The translations under genes were made by a program, and so were the position numbers. Positions 1-9,859 of a stretch of DNA of 64,000 bases are shown piece after piece. The stretch spans positions 5,536,632 through 5,600,631 of the forward strand of contig CM030937.1 of the NCBI GenBank assembly GCA_018136815.1, read 5' to 3'. Under the pieces are notes generated by a model. It had not been told where the DNA came from and did no database searches. It worked only from the letters and a program-made list of their open reading frames with translations. Numbering within the stretch: the stretch's first letter is position 1; every line of letters starts with the position of its first letter. The DNA comes from Isochrysis galbana. Taxonomy: Eukaryota > Haptophyta > Isochrysidales > Isochrysidaceae.

Positions 1-111
1 GGTCGACAGGCAGACAAGTGCAGACTGGGGGCCCCAGAGGCTCGGGAGCGCCAGCGAGGGAGAGGCAGGGGAGGCCAGGGCCCAGCCCCAGCCTCCTCTG
101 CCCCCTGAGCT
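1..111 (+). repeat. Retroposon module fragment
   Basis: Near-identical to 16978–17091 in the same orientation: same GGTCGACAGGCAGAC start and the same stretch up to CCCCCTGAGCTGGC. In the 16.7-kb copy this is the middle of a complete retroposon. Here it is cut at about base 111 by chromovirus-related DNA, and its 3' part reappears at 5548–5867. The layout suggests a retroposon split by a nested LTR element. It also runs off the left edge of the window. Confidence 0.75.
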
Positions 112-112
112 G

Positions 113-592
113 GCTGACGAATTGGGATGGCCCTTAGGGCCTGAGGGCAATGAGGAAGGGGCCATGCCGGCGGCAGGCGCGGCGGAGGAGACGAGTTCGG
201 AGGTGCTGACGGGCTGAAGCCCGTCAGCAGAGGAAGGCGGGCAGGCGGGCTTGAGCGAGGGCGAGGACGGCGGCGAAAGCGACATTGAGCGAGCGGCGAG
301 AGGCGAGGGTGAGTGTGAGGAGGGCCGTGATGGCAGGGGCTGGCGAGGCGAGGCGAGGTTGTAGGGTCTGAGTGTTACGAGAGCGAGAGCGACGAGAGCG
401 AGAGCGACGGATGACGACTGACGACAGGACGACGGACAACGACACCCAGGAAAACACCCCGACTCTCGCCCCACGACTTTCTCACATAACTCGACTAAAA
501 TCAAACCCAAACACTCCGGCCAGACGACGACGGACGACGATCAGAAGGCGATCTGTCGGCGATCCCGTCTGGAAGGGGAATCGCACCATAAC
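113..592 (-). repeat. LTR-element leader/gag-like block, copy 1
   Basis: On the minus strand this is a diverged copy of about 51775–52440 (plus strand). Both carry the segment around TGACGGGCTGAAGCCCGTCA (207–226 here), the Pro/Ser-rich coding-like tract and the CCTCATTG..CCTCAGGCCCTA stretch, in the same order. It follows the LTR-like block 593–959 as an internal leader would follow a 5' LTR. No gag zinc knuckle is visible and no frame is open across it. Confidence 0.6.
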
Positions 593-959
593 GGAAACGA
601 AGGGCAATCCTGCCGCACAGGATTCCAAGAGACTTATCGAATAAGACGAGAGAGATGCGATGTGCCTAAGGGGGAGATGCGAAGAGGTCGCAAATTAAAC
701 CTGATTGCCCCCAGAAGCAGATAAAGAACCGCAGGGGAGATAGCAAATTAAACCTATCTGCGAGGCGCCTGGGAGGAAGAAAGGTGGGGAAACTTCCCTT
801 CTCTTTCGAGAGAAAGAGAGAGCGCGCTCCACAACCCACGATCCCATGCATCCAAGCGAAGCTTTTGACCGAGAACGAGAACGAGAGAATTATAACGATA
901 AATACCGAACGACGAAGAGAAGAGCGAAGCCTAACGAGTGTCGATTCGCGAATGCGACA
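593..959 (-). repeat. LTR-like block, copy 1
   Basis: Minus-strand sequence from 959 down to about 593 matches plus-strand 51397–51774 closely. In both copies similarity starts sharply at (G)TGTCGCATTCGCGAATCGACA, so the block begins with TGT like an LTR. It is followed by TGGTGCGATTCCCC, which could be a primer-binding site because it starts with TGG. It could be the 3' LTR of the chromovirus to its right and the 5' LTR of a second element running off the window. The CA end was not found, so LTR identity is an inference. Confidence 0.5.
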
Positions 960-1955
960 CCCCCCTGCTAGGATCGAGCGTCCCGCGAGGAAAGAAGAGA
1001 ACCTAACGGACATCGGAGAGCTCCAAGCAAGCCACGAGAAAGGCAGAAGAGCAATCCTGAACGAGACCGAATGAGCCAAGAGCGAAGAGCGAATAAATCC
1101 GAAGAGCGAATGAAACAATAAATCGAGAAGTTACGAATGAAACAATAAATCCGAATGGATGGAGAGCCGCGCACCCAACGCCGAACCAAGACGGAAGACG
1201 TGATGAGCGACGCACCGAGAAGTTACGAACAACCGAGGACCGATGAGAACGCAGAACGACGAGAATCGAGAATCGAGAATCGAGAGTCGAGAGCGAGAAA
1301 CGAAGAACGCGGAACGACGAGAATCGAGAATCGAGATCGAGAGCGAGAAACGAAGAACGATAAGACCGCGGAACGATGAGAATCGAGAATCGAGAATCGA
1401 AGAACGAACGACGAACGACGAACGACGAATTATAAGAATAGTGCACGACGACCGAGGAGACAAGGGGTACCACACCCGTCCGGACGATGAGGTGTAGAAT
1501 CGGCGGCCGGCGCGGCAGACCGCAGGACTCAACGCTGCAACCCATCCCCTTCTCTCTTTTACGAGAGTTTTACCTGGATGTTTGGGCGGTGTGGCGGCAC
1601 CCAAGTTACAACGCGGCGTCTCCTGTTCTTCGATATATGAGTAGTCGAACAGCCAACGGCGAAAGACGGCGAGATAGTACGACGGGCTCGGCACGTCTCG
1701 CGCGAGCTAAACGACGAGGTACGGGGGTCTCCTGACAGAGCGCAGCGAAAGGGGAGGGAGATCCATCCTCCGTGGTCGAAAGGGGGGGCGAGCCATACCT
1801 CACTTCCCGCGGGGGGGAACTATTCGGCGGCCGCGGGGGGAAAATTCGGCGACCGCGGGGGGGGACTGGAAAAGAATTCCCGTACGTTCCCGTACCCCGA
1901 TCAAACGTAAACGACGGCGTTGATAGATATCGGAGGGGCGTGACAGTCGCGACTG
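960..1955 (-). repeat. Chromovirus 3' region with GAATCGA-type simple repeats
   Basis: No credible gene. On the + strand 1258–1440 is built of degenerate GAATCGAGA, GAACGAC and GAGAGCGAGAAAC units. 1790–1865 has G-runs separated by GCGGCCGCG-like spacers. It lies between the chromodomain end of pol and the LTR-like block, so it is probably the 3' untranslated part of the element. Confidence 0.5.
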
Positions 1956-4037
1956 TCAGAAGAACGCAGAGGGTGTATCGAGGAGAGAGACGAGGGTGCG
2001 ATCCGATGGCGACAGGCGTGCGAGAGCCTCGGAGCGACAGCGAACGAAGGTAGGCGAGGCAAGCGCAGCGGGCGCAAAGGCGTGGGAGCCAAACCACGGG
2101 GAACCGCGCGACGATCCCGACGAGTACCACCACTGCCCGAGGACGAAGACCGCGTGCTGCGGCCGCATCGTTGGACCTGCAGGGTTGGCAACAGACGGGC
2201 GGGCTGAGACGGGCAAATGGGAGACATGAGCAATGGGGCCACTGTGCGAGGACGGTGCGAGACGAGGCGAGCGGCGTGGGGCCTGATGATCCGAGCCGGT
2301 GGTCTCGGATCCCACGGGAGCTTCGATCGCGTGCGACGTCGGTGGAGTTGAGACGGTCTGAGATTGTGATTCTGCAGCCCGCTTTCTCATCTGAGGCTTA
2401 CGAAGAGGCGGGAAGGGGTGAGCATCATCATAGGCGGTGACGAGCGACTCGCAGCGGCGAAGCAGTTCGGCTAGCGGCTCCCATGTGGCCGCAGCTTTCG
2501 CGTAGCCACGCCATTTGACGAGGTACTGTCTGGAATCGCCTCGACCCTTGCGGTCAAGTAGTGCATCCACCAGATACTCGTCAATTTGGACGGGGTCTTC
2601 ATCTGTGAGGGTATAGTAGGGACGGAGGTTAGTCACATGCACTTCCTCGGAGAGGAGGCGATTTTCTTGGTCGCGTAGTCGGTAGCGGCCGGCGCCAAGC
2701 GCCTCAGCGATGCGGTATGGTCCGCTGTAGTGGTAGAGGAGCTTGTTGCGGTGTCCTGGAATCTTGCGAACCACCCTATCACCTGGAGCAAATTGGATAG
2801 GGGGAGAGTGAGTGCGTAGTGTGTCAGCGAGTGCGTCGGCTTGAGATTCTAAAGTTGCATCATAAGCTGCGGCCCACGCTGCCTTTAAACGACAATGCAT
2901 TTTCCAAGCGTACGAGCGACTTTCCTGAGGTAACTCGGGAGGTGGACCAGTGTCAGGTGGATCAGAAAGCTGGGCAGGCAGGCGAAGCTCACGGCCATAG
3001 AGCAAGACAGCAGGCGACATGCGGGTGATGCGATTGGCTGAAGCGCGCATGCTCATTAGAAAGAACGGAAGATGATCGACCCAATGACCGCCGCCTTCAT
3101 CGGTAGCGCGAGCCATGTTGATCAAGGTCTGTTGCGCTCGTTCCACCAGGCCCACACTCTCGTGATGATGAGGTGTGCTAGGCCGCAAGTCGGTGCCAGT
3201 GCGCTCGAGGATGACCGAGGTGAGTTGGCTAGCGAGGTTGCTGCCGGAGTCCGAGCGAAGTTGCCTTGGTACTCCGTGCCGAGAAACGACGTACGACATG
3301 AAGGCGTGAAGAGCGTCGGCACTCGAGGGGTCGCCGTTGTGAGGGGCCGCCTCGATCCAACGAGTGAGCGAGTCCACGAAAACGAGGAGCTTGTCGAAGC
3401 CTCGAGAGCCCTTGATGAAGTCGTGCGTGGGAGCCATCGAGACGACGTCGCAGAAGACGATGTCGAACGGATAGGCGCCGACCTGCGGTCCCTTCGGATC
3501 TGCGAGGTGACGGAAGGGAGGCTTAGCTAAGGTGCACTCGTGACATTGGCGAACGTGCTCACAGACGTCTGCGTTCATCCCAGGCCAAAAATATCGGTCT
3601 CGTAGAAGGCGCGCCATTCGGTTGTCGCCGAGGTGGCACAGGTGGTCGTGAAAGGCTTCGAGGTAGGCACGGCGCATCGTCTTCGGCACGTAGAGGCAAA
3701 GCTTCTCGCCATCCCTCGTTGGCACTCGTCGGTAGAGTAGTCCAGATCGCAACAGGCATCGCGAAGATTCGCGGCTGAGCCAGCGCAAGCGGCGGTGATC
3801 GAGGTCGGGGTTGTGAGGAGACGAGGAGAGAAAGCGGATGAGGTCGTGGCAGTCGGGGTCCTCGGCTTGTGCCTCTTTGAGCGCCTCGGCGTTGGGTGTA
3901 CCGACGTCGAGGTAGGAGAGGTTGATAGAATCCCTGGTCGTAGAGGACAACCTGGACGACCGTTCGTCGGCTTGCAGACTGGATGCCGTTGTGGTACGAG
4001 AACGAGAGGCGGCGACGGCTGGCGGCTGACCATCCAA
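1956..4037 (-). CDS. Chromovirus integrase with C-terminal chromodomain
   Basis: Ty3/gypsy integrase, 693 residues. The zinc-binding HHCC region is seen as H132/H135 (H130 also possible) and C165/C168. The catalytic triad is D197, D253 and E289, with exactly 35 residues between the last two (DD35E). At about residues 495–540 is a chromodomain (EYLVDALL, QYLVKWRGY, ATWEP), which defines chromoviruses and normally steers integration to modified histones. The frame differs from the upstream RT ORF, with 35 bases between them, so pol is split by a frameshift or decay. The last ~130 residues are low-complexity and may not be protein. All catalytic residues are intact, so decay is recent or the split is functional. 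Confidence 0.93.
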   Translation of the reverse strand: MDGQPPAVAASRSRTTTASSLQADERSSRLSSTTRDSINLSYLDVGTPNAEALKEAQAEDPDCHDLIRFLSSSPHNPDLDHRRLRWLSRESSRCLLRSGLLYRRVPTRDGEKLCLYVPKTMRRAYLEAFHDHLCHLGDNRMARLLRDRYFWPGMNADVCEHVRQCHECTLAKPPFRHLADPKGPQVGAYPFDIVFCDVVSMAPTHDFIKGSRGFDKLLVFVDSLTRWIEAAPHNGDPSSADALHAFMSYVVSRHGVPRQLRSDSGSNLASQLTSVILERTGTDLRPSTPHHHESVGLVERAQQTLINMARATDEGGGHWVDHLPFFLMSMRASANRITRMSPAVLLYGRELRLPAQLSDPPDTGPPPELPQESRSYAWKMHCRLKAAWAAAYDATLESQADALADTLRTHSPPIQFAPGDRVVRKIPGHRNKLLYHYSGPYRIAEALGAGRYRLRDQENRLLSEEVHVTNLRPYYTLTDEDPVQIDEYLVDALLDRKGRGDSRQYLVKWRGYAKAAATWEPLAELLRRCESLVTAYDDAHPFPPLRKPQMRKRAAESQSQTVSTPPTSHAIEAPVGSETTGSDHQAPRRSPRLAPSSHSGPIAHVSHLPVSARPSVANPAGPTMRPQHAVFVLGQWWYSSGSSRGSPWFGSHAFAPAALASPTFVRCRSEALARLSPSDRTLVSLLDTPSAFF

Positions 4038-4072
4038 TGCCGTGGTGGAGCGAGAGTTAGGGACGACGGCGG

Positions 4073-5569
4073 CTAGCAGCTGCCCACCCCCCTGCTTAGG
4101 AGCGGAGTCTCCGACGTCTCGTCGTCTGCCGCCACCAAGCGCGACACACCATCCGCGTCTTTGTGATTAGCACCAGGTTTGTGTTCGACGGTAAAGCGAT
4201 ACTCCGACAACTTGAGCGCCCATCGCATCAGGCGCGACGCCGGCCCACCCTGGACGGTGTCCTTCATGGTGTGCAACCAACGGAGAGCTTGGTGATCGAT
4301 GACGAGGCGGAAGTGCCGGCCCCAAAGGTACGGTCGCCAAGTGCGAATGCTTTCCAGGGCAGCAAGAAGCTCCACCTCGGTGGTGGTCCAGTGACGCTCC
4401 GCGGCGGTGAGGCGGCGACCGTAGTACGCGACGACATGCTCATGCCCATGATCGTCAACTTGCGACAGAATGCCACCGATACCCAGGGTGCTGGCCGCGT
4501 CCGTTTTGACGATGAACTCCTTGTCGTGACGAGGTGCAGCTAACACTGGTGCGGACGTGATGAGGTCGATGAGGCGGCGGATCGCTGTCTGACACTCAGG
4601 TGACTGAGAGACGGTAGCCACATCGACGCCCGTACGAGTCAGGTCGGTGAGAGGGGCCGCAACGTGCGCGAAGCCCTTGATGAACCGACGGTAGTACGAA
4701 CAAAGGCCGAGAAACGAGCGGACCTTCTCGAGCGAATTGATGTGACGCGGATCGATCGAGCGTACCGCCTCGACTTTCTTGGGGTCCATCTCGAGACCAC
4801 GGCGAGAGACGACGTGCCCGAGGTACTCGCCCTTGATAGCGAACAAGATGCACTTGGAGGCCTTGCACGAGAGACCGGCCCAACGGAGACGCTCGAGAAC
4901 GAGATCGAGACGGTGAAGCATCTGCTCGAATGAGGCGTCGACGCGTTCCTCTAGCGTACTGCCTGTACCTGTCGACCAAATTCCGATGTCGTCCAGGTAC
5001 GGCATGCAAATCTCCCACGCGAGGCCTTGGAGCACCGCGTCCATGAGACGACACATGTAGGGCGGGCCGGATTGGACGCCGAACGGGAGGTAGTTGAACT
5101 CGTACTTCTGGCGGTGGGTGCAGAACGCCGTGATGGGTTTGTCCTCCTCCTTGATGGGCAGACACCAGAAGCCGGAGGCCAGGTCGAGTAGACAGAGAAA
5201 AAGAGAATCTCGAGAACCTTGGCCTCGAGATAGACGATCGATAGCCTCTACGGTGAGCGGCAGAGGGCTGTCCGAGATACGGAGCTTCGAGTTCGTGTCG
5301 CGATAGTCGACGCAGAAGCGAACGGATCCATCTTTCTTACCGACGAGAACAACCCGCGAAGCCCAAGGCGAATTCGACTTGCGGATGATGCCCGCCGCCT
5401 CCATCTCGGCGACGTGCTTGTCGACGATGGCGCGGCCCTCGTCGCCCATCTTGGACGGAGCGTGCCGGTGGGCTGTAGCACCGGGCAGGAGAGGCAGCTC
5501 GACCTCCATGACATGCGTGTGCCGAGGGTTCTTCGGGTCGAGGGCGGCGCGAGCGAGAGCTCCGCCCAC
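4073..5569 (-). CDS. Chromovirus reverse transcriptase–RNase H
   Basis: 498-residue pol fragment. RT domain from about residue 25: KSNSPWASRVVLVGKKDG, FCVDYR, catalytic D129 in LDLASGF, and the YLDD box at 191–194. RNase H follows from about 345 (KTDAASTLGIGG, YYGRRL, TEVELLAALESI, and VIDHQALRWL). There is no protease or gag; the frame opens almost at the RT boundary. The first codons (MGGALARA) are shared with the retroposon module at 17.2 kb, so the apparent start comes from the neighbouring repeat. This is a 5'-truncated chromovirus whose integrase–chromodomain half follows in another frame. Confidence 0.95.
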   Translation of the reverse strand: MGGALARAALDPKNPRHTHVMEVELPLLPGATAHRHAPSKMGDEGRAIVDKHVAEMEAAGIIRKSNSPWASRVVLVGKKDGSVRFCVDYRDTNSKLRISDSPLPLTVEAIDRLSRGQGSRDSLFLCLLDLASGFWCLPIKEEDKPITAFCTHRQKYEFNYLPFGVQSGPPYMCRLMDAVLQGLAWEICMPYLDDIGIWSTGTGSTLEERVDASFEQMLHRLDLVLERLRWAGLSCKASKCILFAIKGEYLGHVVSRRGLEMDPKKVEAVRSIDPRHINSLEKVRSFLGLCSYYRRFIKGFAHVAAPLTDLTRTGVDVATVSQSPECQTAIRRLIDLITSAPVLAAPRHDKEFIVKTDAASTLGIGGILSQVDDHGHEHVVAYYGRRLTAAERHWTTTEVELLAALESIRTWRPYLWGRHFRLVIDHQALRWLHTMKDTVQGGPASRLMRWALKLSEYRFTVEHKPGANHKDADGVSRLVAADDETSETPLLSRGVGSC

Positions 5570-5867
5570 CGGAAAATCGGTAAGTCTCGCGCCTGTTTAC
5601 AGGATAAGACGAGACAGAGTGGGCCGCCCACTCGGAGACACAGGAGGAAGGGGGGGAAAGATCACCGGGGGGTGGCGCGGGCCACCGGACCATATCTAAG
5701 CCCTCCACCCCAATCCCCCTAGTAGTGTACGGGGGGAGCCGCCTGATGGCGGGGGGAGAAGGGCCGGGGAATGGGGGTGTAGAGAGTATGCTACGTGCTA
5801 CTTGTAGTGGGTAGTGGTTCCATTCGCCGCGAGTGCGGTAAGAATATTAAAAGGTTTTTTTTAGTGT
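5548..5867 (+). repeat. 3' part of retroposon module, copy at chromovirus edge
   Basis: Nearly identical to 17199–17515: GCGAGCGAGAGCTCCGCCC at the start, then GGTAAGTCTC...TTTACAGG, and the end GCGGTAAGAATATTAAAAGG followed by T8. In the 16.7-kb copy this is the 3' end of a retroposon bounded by target duplications. The GTAAGT...TTTACAG stretch looks like a tiny intron but is too short to trust. Confidence 0.85.
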
Positions 5868-6111
5868 TAAGTGTTTATCCGCAGTTGTTTTGTAGGATGG
5901 AGTTTTCTAGTCCGAGGGGTGACGGCATCGGTAGCGAACCTACGTCGTTGGCTTGTCGCGCGAGCTTAGCCCTTAGCCCTCAATGGTAACTCCGTTCTAT
6001 GTTGCTCTTCTCACAGTCACTGGGCCCCATCTAGGTTGGGCCAAACATGGTACCCCCGCCGAGAGGATTTCGTCCCTCTGTCCCTCTTCCGCGTGCGACT
6101 GAGCGCACGTT
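5868..6111. other. Unannotated spacer
   Basis: Short ORFs only, no family recognised; sits between the retroposon 3' end and the MITE. Confidence 0.4.
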
Positions 6112-6311
6112 CTCCGGACCCTAGATGGGAAATACGTATTTACCGTATTTGGCCAGAGGCCAAATACATATGTATTTGGTTGTATTTGAAGCGTGTCCTG
6201 GGTTGTAGGCCTTCGAATGTATTTGAAATGTATTTGGCCGGAGGCCAAATACATATGTATTTGGCTGTATTTGCAGGCCCCAACACTGTATTTCCCATCT
6301 AGGCTCCGGAC
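6112..6311. mobile_element. hAT-type MITE with 8-bp target duplication
   Basis: Core 6120–6303. Terminal inverted repeats CCTAGATGGGAAATAC (start) and GTATTTCCCATCTAGG (end) are exact inverses. It is flanked by the direct repeat CTCCGGAC at 6112–6119 and 6304–6311, the 8-bp duplication made by hAT-superfamily transposases. The interior is AT-rich and built of nested GGCCAAATACATATGTATTTGGC palindromic units, with no coding capacity. A second copy is at 59855–60067 and a degraded one at about 54645–54811. A hAT transposase remnant lies at 25.1–25.7 kb, but its ends were not matched to these. Confidence 0.92.
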
Positions 6312-6376
6312 TCCTTGTCGGATCCAGAGTATTTCCACAATACTCTAGACGGATCCGATGGCTTGTGTGTCTTTTA

Positions 6377-6483
6377 GCCGAAGCAGCGCGCGCGGCCTCC
6401 CCGGAACCAGCTTCTCCGCTAAAGAGGGAACTGGGGAAGGGGAAGGGGGTTGTTAGGGGTTAAGGTTGGGTAGTAGGGAGGTC
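6377..6483 (+). repeat. Dispersed ~105-bp repeat, copy 1
   Basis: Inverted relative to 50824–50932 with few differences: CCGAAGCAGCGCGC, CTTCTCCGCTAAAGAGGGAAC and GGGGAAGGGGAA. The family is unknown. It includes a TTAGGGGTTAAGG-like string that resembles telomere repeat only superficially. Confidence 0.8.
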
Positions 6484-7136
6484 CATTAGCACACTGCACA
6501 CTGCCTCATGCCGCATACGTAGCGGAGATTTTGAGAAGATTTTTTTTACCACCACCACCACTATCCACTATCACCCTTCTATTCCACTCACTCGCCTCCA
6601 GGCCTGCTAGCTGTCTTCACCGTCTGTGTGGATTGCTGGGTGATGTTTCGTCAGTGTTCATGATTCATGACCCTTCAGTCAGCGTTACGCGTTATGCCAG
6701 TGTCCAGTGGCGCTAGTGTGAGTTTTCTCCCGGCGGCCAGCTGTGCCGGTGGCTCCCGGCGGCCAACTGTGCCGGTGGCGCTCACTTTGTACTTTGTTTA
6801 CTTGTACTTTGTTTCTTTGCGTAGCTCTCGCTCACGCCCACCCCCTTCTCCGCGCACCTGCAGACCTGGCAGCCATATCGAAGATACATCGAACAGGCCC
6901 AAGGGCCAAGGGCCAAGGGGAACAACGCATCACATGAAGCGCCAAAGGAGGCTAGAGCGACCCTAACGACCACAGGCCGTCCCTGGGCTTCACAGCGTGG
7001 CCGCACTGTGAAGACAACCTAGTAGTAAAAAGAACCACCCGAAATCGTATTGAAGTATCTGCGACGATGGACGTGAGAGAGAGAGAGGGAGGGGGAGGGG
7101 GGTTATAATCCCTCTGGGGGGTTGTGAACCCCTCGT
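6484..7136. other. Intergenic, upstream of CobW gene
   Basis: No gene recognised. 6726–6780 has a 27-bp imperfect duplication (CCCGGCGGCCAGCTGTGCCGGTGG type). 7076–7100 is a GA/G-rich run. The 3' part probably holds the promoter and 5' leader of the CobW gene, but no core element can be named. Confidence 0.4.
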
Positions 7137-9308
7137 GTGTCTCTCTTCCCCTCGTTTCTAACTGGTTTTGCCACTCTCTTCCCTCTCTCCGTCGCTTCCC
7201 TCGTCGCGGTTCGTCGTCTTCCTCGCTCGCGCGCTCTCTGCCCTCACATGTCCCCCTCCCTCCCTCCCTCCCTCCCTCCCCCCTCCTCCTCCCCCCCCCG
7301 TACGGCTGAGGCGACGGTGGCGCTCTGCTCTCACCACGAGCGCCTCCTGGAGGCCCGCTGCCGTCTACCTGTGCCTGTCCTACTCGTCTCTGGCGCTCTC
7401 GGGAGTGGAAAGACAGCGTTGCTCCGTCAGCTCCTCGCCCACCGCGCCAACCTGCGGCTCACATGCCTTGTAAACGATCTGGCAAAACTCAACGTGGACG
7501 CTACCTTACTCCTCGATCAGACTGCCGCACACCGCACTCTCTCGCTCTCTGACGGGTGCGTCTGCCACGGCCTCAAGACGGAGTTTGAGGGCGAGGTGTG
7601 GGATGTGCTGCAGCAGACCGACGGCATGGAGCGGCTGGACTACTTTGTGGTGGAAACATCTGGAGTGGCCGACCCACTCGCGCTCGTCGAGATGCTGGAG
7701 CGCCGCTTCGGGAAGATGACGCGCGCTCGGCTCGACGCGCTGGTCATGGTGGTCGACGCAGATGTGCTGGTGAGGGACCTGCACGCGCTCCTACGGGGCA
7801 AGGGCGCAGAGTGCGAGGGGGGCACCCAGGAGAGCGGATTCAGTCGGCCGAACGGCCCGGACGGGCGAGAGGGAGAGAGCTCAACGACGGCCGCGGATGA
7901 GAGAGGGCGGCGCGCTGCATTGCCCACGGCGTCCGCAGTCGCGGCAGCGTCTGCTTGCGTGCCTCGTGCCGTGGGCGATGCCCAGTGGCGACAGCTGTGC
8001 AGGGCAGACTTTATCCTCCTGAACAAACGGGACCTCTTGACAGCGGAAGATGCAGCTCTTCTGGAGGCTGCGGTGCGAGAGGCGACGCCCTGGGCCGAAG
8101 TCGTCCTAACCGAGTATGGCGATGTGCCGTTGCCCCGGCTGCTCAACGTCGACGTCGCAGGTGGTGTGGGTGGCGGAGGCGGGCTGCCATCGCATGAGGC
8201 TGAGCAGCGTGCATACATCACGCGCACCGGCCTGCCGGAGCGGCACACGCGGGCGGTGGCGTTGCGGCCGCCGCTACTAGCCGACGGCGCGCGGCCGTTC
8301 CAGCTCTCCTCCCAGGCGCACTCTGAATGGACGGCAATCGAGTTTTGCAGCACCAACCCATTCCGACTAGGCATGTTTCAAGACTTGATCGCCACGATGG
8401 GGGCTCCGTGGTCGGCTTGGGCTCACGACGGAACGGCTGCGGGAGGACGGCGGGCGCACGTACGGCTTACACCCGAGGGATGGCGCCGGGTGCGTCGCAT
8501 CAAGGGGGTGCTCTGGTTTGCGGAATGCCGATCATTGCGATGGGTATTCCAGGTGTCGGGGCTGCAGAGGGTGCAGCTCAAGTGCGAAGGCGAGTGGGAA
8601 GGCAGGCCCGCTGTGCAACTCGTCGCCATCGGACAGCACCCATGGTCGTCCACGGCGGAGACGCTCCGGGAGGCGCTACAAGAAGTGTGCGGGCGGGATG
8701 GCGCCTCGGATGTGAGTATAACTGCTGCATCAAGATGTGACGAGTGCGATTCAGGGAAGTCGGCAGCGGACAAGCTGCATCAAGAGGCCAGGGCAGTTCG
8801 CCGGCGGCTGCGTGCCTGTGGCCGCTTCGAGGTCTTCGATCCGGACGGCGTTGCAGTGGCGGGAGGTCAATGCCGGAAGCGAATGCGTGACGAGCAATCA
8901 GACGAAGCGTCTCCGGACACTGCTATCAACTCCGCCCCATGCGTAGTGCATTTCCAGCTAGTTGGCGCCGCCTCGTTTGGTATCACCCGGCGTGAGCTCG
9001 AGACGCGCCATAGAGTTGACGTGAACGTTCTCACCGAGCGGTATGTCACCGAGCTCAACTTTCATCTCGCCTCCGCGACGCACCCCCATCCAAAGGCGTT
9101 GCTGACGGGTGCGTTCTTGGAAGCTCCCTCGTGCTCTGAGCAAGGCGGGGGAGATAGGCGAAGAGCAGGTGATTCCATCTTCTCAGCACGTTTTGCCGTG
9201 GGTGGGCTGTGCGACTTTGAGGCGGTGTGGCCAGCCATGAGCCAAGTCGCTGATGCCGTCATCAGCAAGGAGCTCAGGAGCATCCGCCTGTGCCGATGCG
9301 ATGTCTAA
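7137..9308 (+). CDS. CobW/COG0523-family P-loop GTPase
   Basis: Putative metal-chaperone GTPase of the G3E/CobW family, 723 codons from the first ATG. M38 (about 7248) or a start after the CT tract at 7250–7300 is also possible. Walker A GALGSGKT is at 86–93, the Walker B-like ETSGVADP at 173–180 and the NKRD guanine-specificity motif at 286–289. A CobW C-terminal-like domain lies at about 388–490 (IEFCSTNPF, GVLWFAE). The family's CxCC metal site reads C141-V-C143-H144, a Cys-to-His change at the last ligand. Residues 212–270 form a variable loop. The last ~220 residues match no domain I recognise. It is a single exon, and the N-terminal ~55 residues are low complexity and may be leader. Confidence 0.88.
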   Translation: MSLFPSFLTGFATLFPLSVASLVAVRRLPRSRALCPHMSPSLPPSLPPPSSSPPRTAEATVALCSHHERLLEARCRLPVPVLLVSGALGSGKTALLRQLLAHRANLRLTCLVNDLAKLNVDATLLLDQTAAHRTLSLSDGCVCHGLKTEFEGEVWDVLQQTDGMERLDYFVVETSGVADPLALVEMLERRFGKMTRARLDALVMVVDADVLVRDLHALLRGKGAECEGGTQESGFSRPNGPDGREGESSTTAADERGRRAALPTASAVAAASACVPRAVGDAQWRQLCRADFILLNKRDLLTAEDAALLEAAVREATPWAEVVLTEYGDVPLPRLLNVDVAGGVGGGGGLPSHEAEQRAYITRTGLPERHTRAVALRPPLLADGARPFQLSSQAHSEWTAIEFCSTNPFRLGMFQDLIATMGAPWSAWAHDGTAAGGRRAHVRLTPEGWRRVRRIKGVLWFAECRSLRWVFQVSGLQRVQLKCEGEWEGRPAVQLVAIGQHPWSSTAETLREALQEVCGRDGASDVSITAASRCDECDSGKSAADKLHQEARAVRRRLRACGRFEVFDPDGVAVAGGQCRKRMRDEQSDEASPDTAINSAPCVVHFQLVGAASFGITRRELETRHRVDVNVLTERYVTELNFHLASATHPHPKALLTGAFLEAPSCSEQGGGDRRRAGDSIFSARFAVGGLCDFEAVWPAMSQVADAVISKELRSIRLCRCDV

Positions 9309-9859
9309 GGTCGTTCATGTGTGTCATCTCCTACACCTACTTGCTACTTGCATCTTGTGCTTGATCTTGATCTCTTTACTTTTTTGACGTGTCTAATACT
9401 GATACGCCACTTCCATTTGAGCGCTTGCTTCATACCTATGTTAACACCTTTTTCACGCTTAGAAGCAACGTGTACAGGATGAGGTGCGTGTAAGAGATAA
9501 GTGGGATGCCGTGGGCGAAAAGTGGCGCAATGTATTTTTCCTTCTCGTGTCCCAAGAGAGCCATCGTGCCCCCCCCCCCCCCTCCCCCCCGGAGAGACTG
9601 ACACCGCTCAGCGCCGAAAGTCCGTTTCCTCCCGGCACATCTCTTACCTAGACGGCGTATTTTTTGTGCGAAAGTGAAGCTCAAATATTGGAGCTGCTCT
9701 TCTTTTTCAGTTTTTCCACTTAATTCATGTCTAGATCACCGAATCTATGGGCGTTCGGCCATCCAAGTGTGTGAGGGAATGTCCCTCAGAGCCCCCTGAG
9801 AGCTTGGGGTCTACGGATGAGCGGGTAACGAGCAGTTGACAAAAGAAAGTATGGAAGCG
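9309..9859. other. 3' flank and intergenic
   Basis: AT-richer 3' flank of the CobW gene. It has a 16–17-base C-run at about 9571–9590, and no gene is seen. Confidence 0.4.

Larger units (their letters stand above)
593..5547 (-). mobile_element. Chromovirus LTR retrotransposon, 5'-truncated
   Basis: Order on the minus strand: RT, RNase H, integrase, chromodomain, repeat-rich 3' region, LTR-like block. The right end meets retroposon sequence at about 5548, where gag and protease should be. No 5' LTR is seen on the right. A separate RNase H remnant of the same family is at 36539–36652 and a separate LTR/leader copy is at 51397–52507, so the family is dispersed here. Confidence 0.85.

Noticed and set aside
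5577-5605. Mini-intron GTAAGT...TTTACAG in the retroposon module
   Set aside because: About 25 bases is too short for splicing and the flanking frame is not coding; also present unchanged at 17.2 kb.
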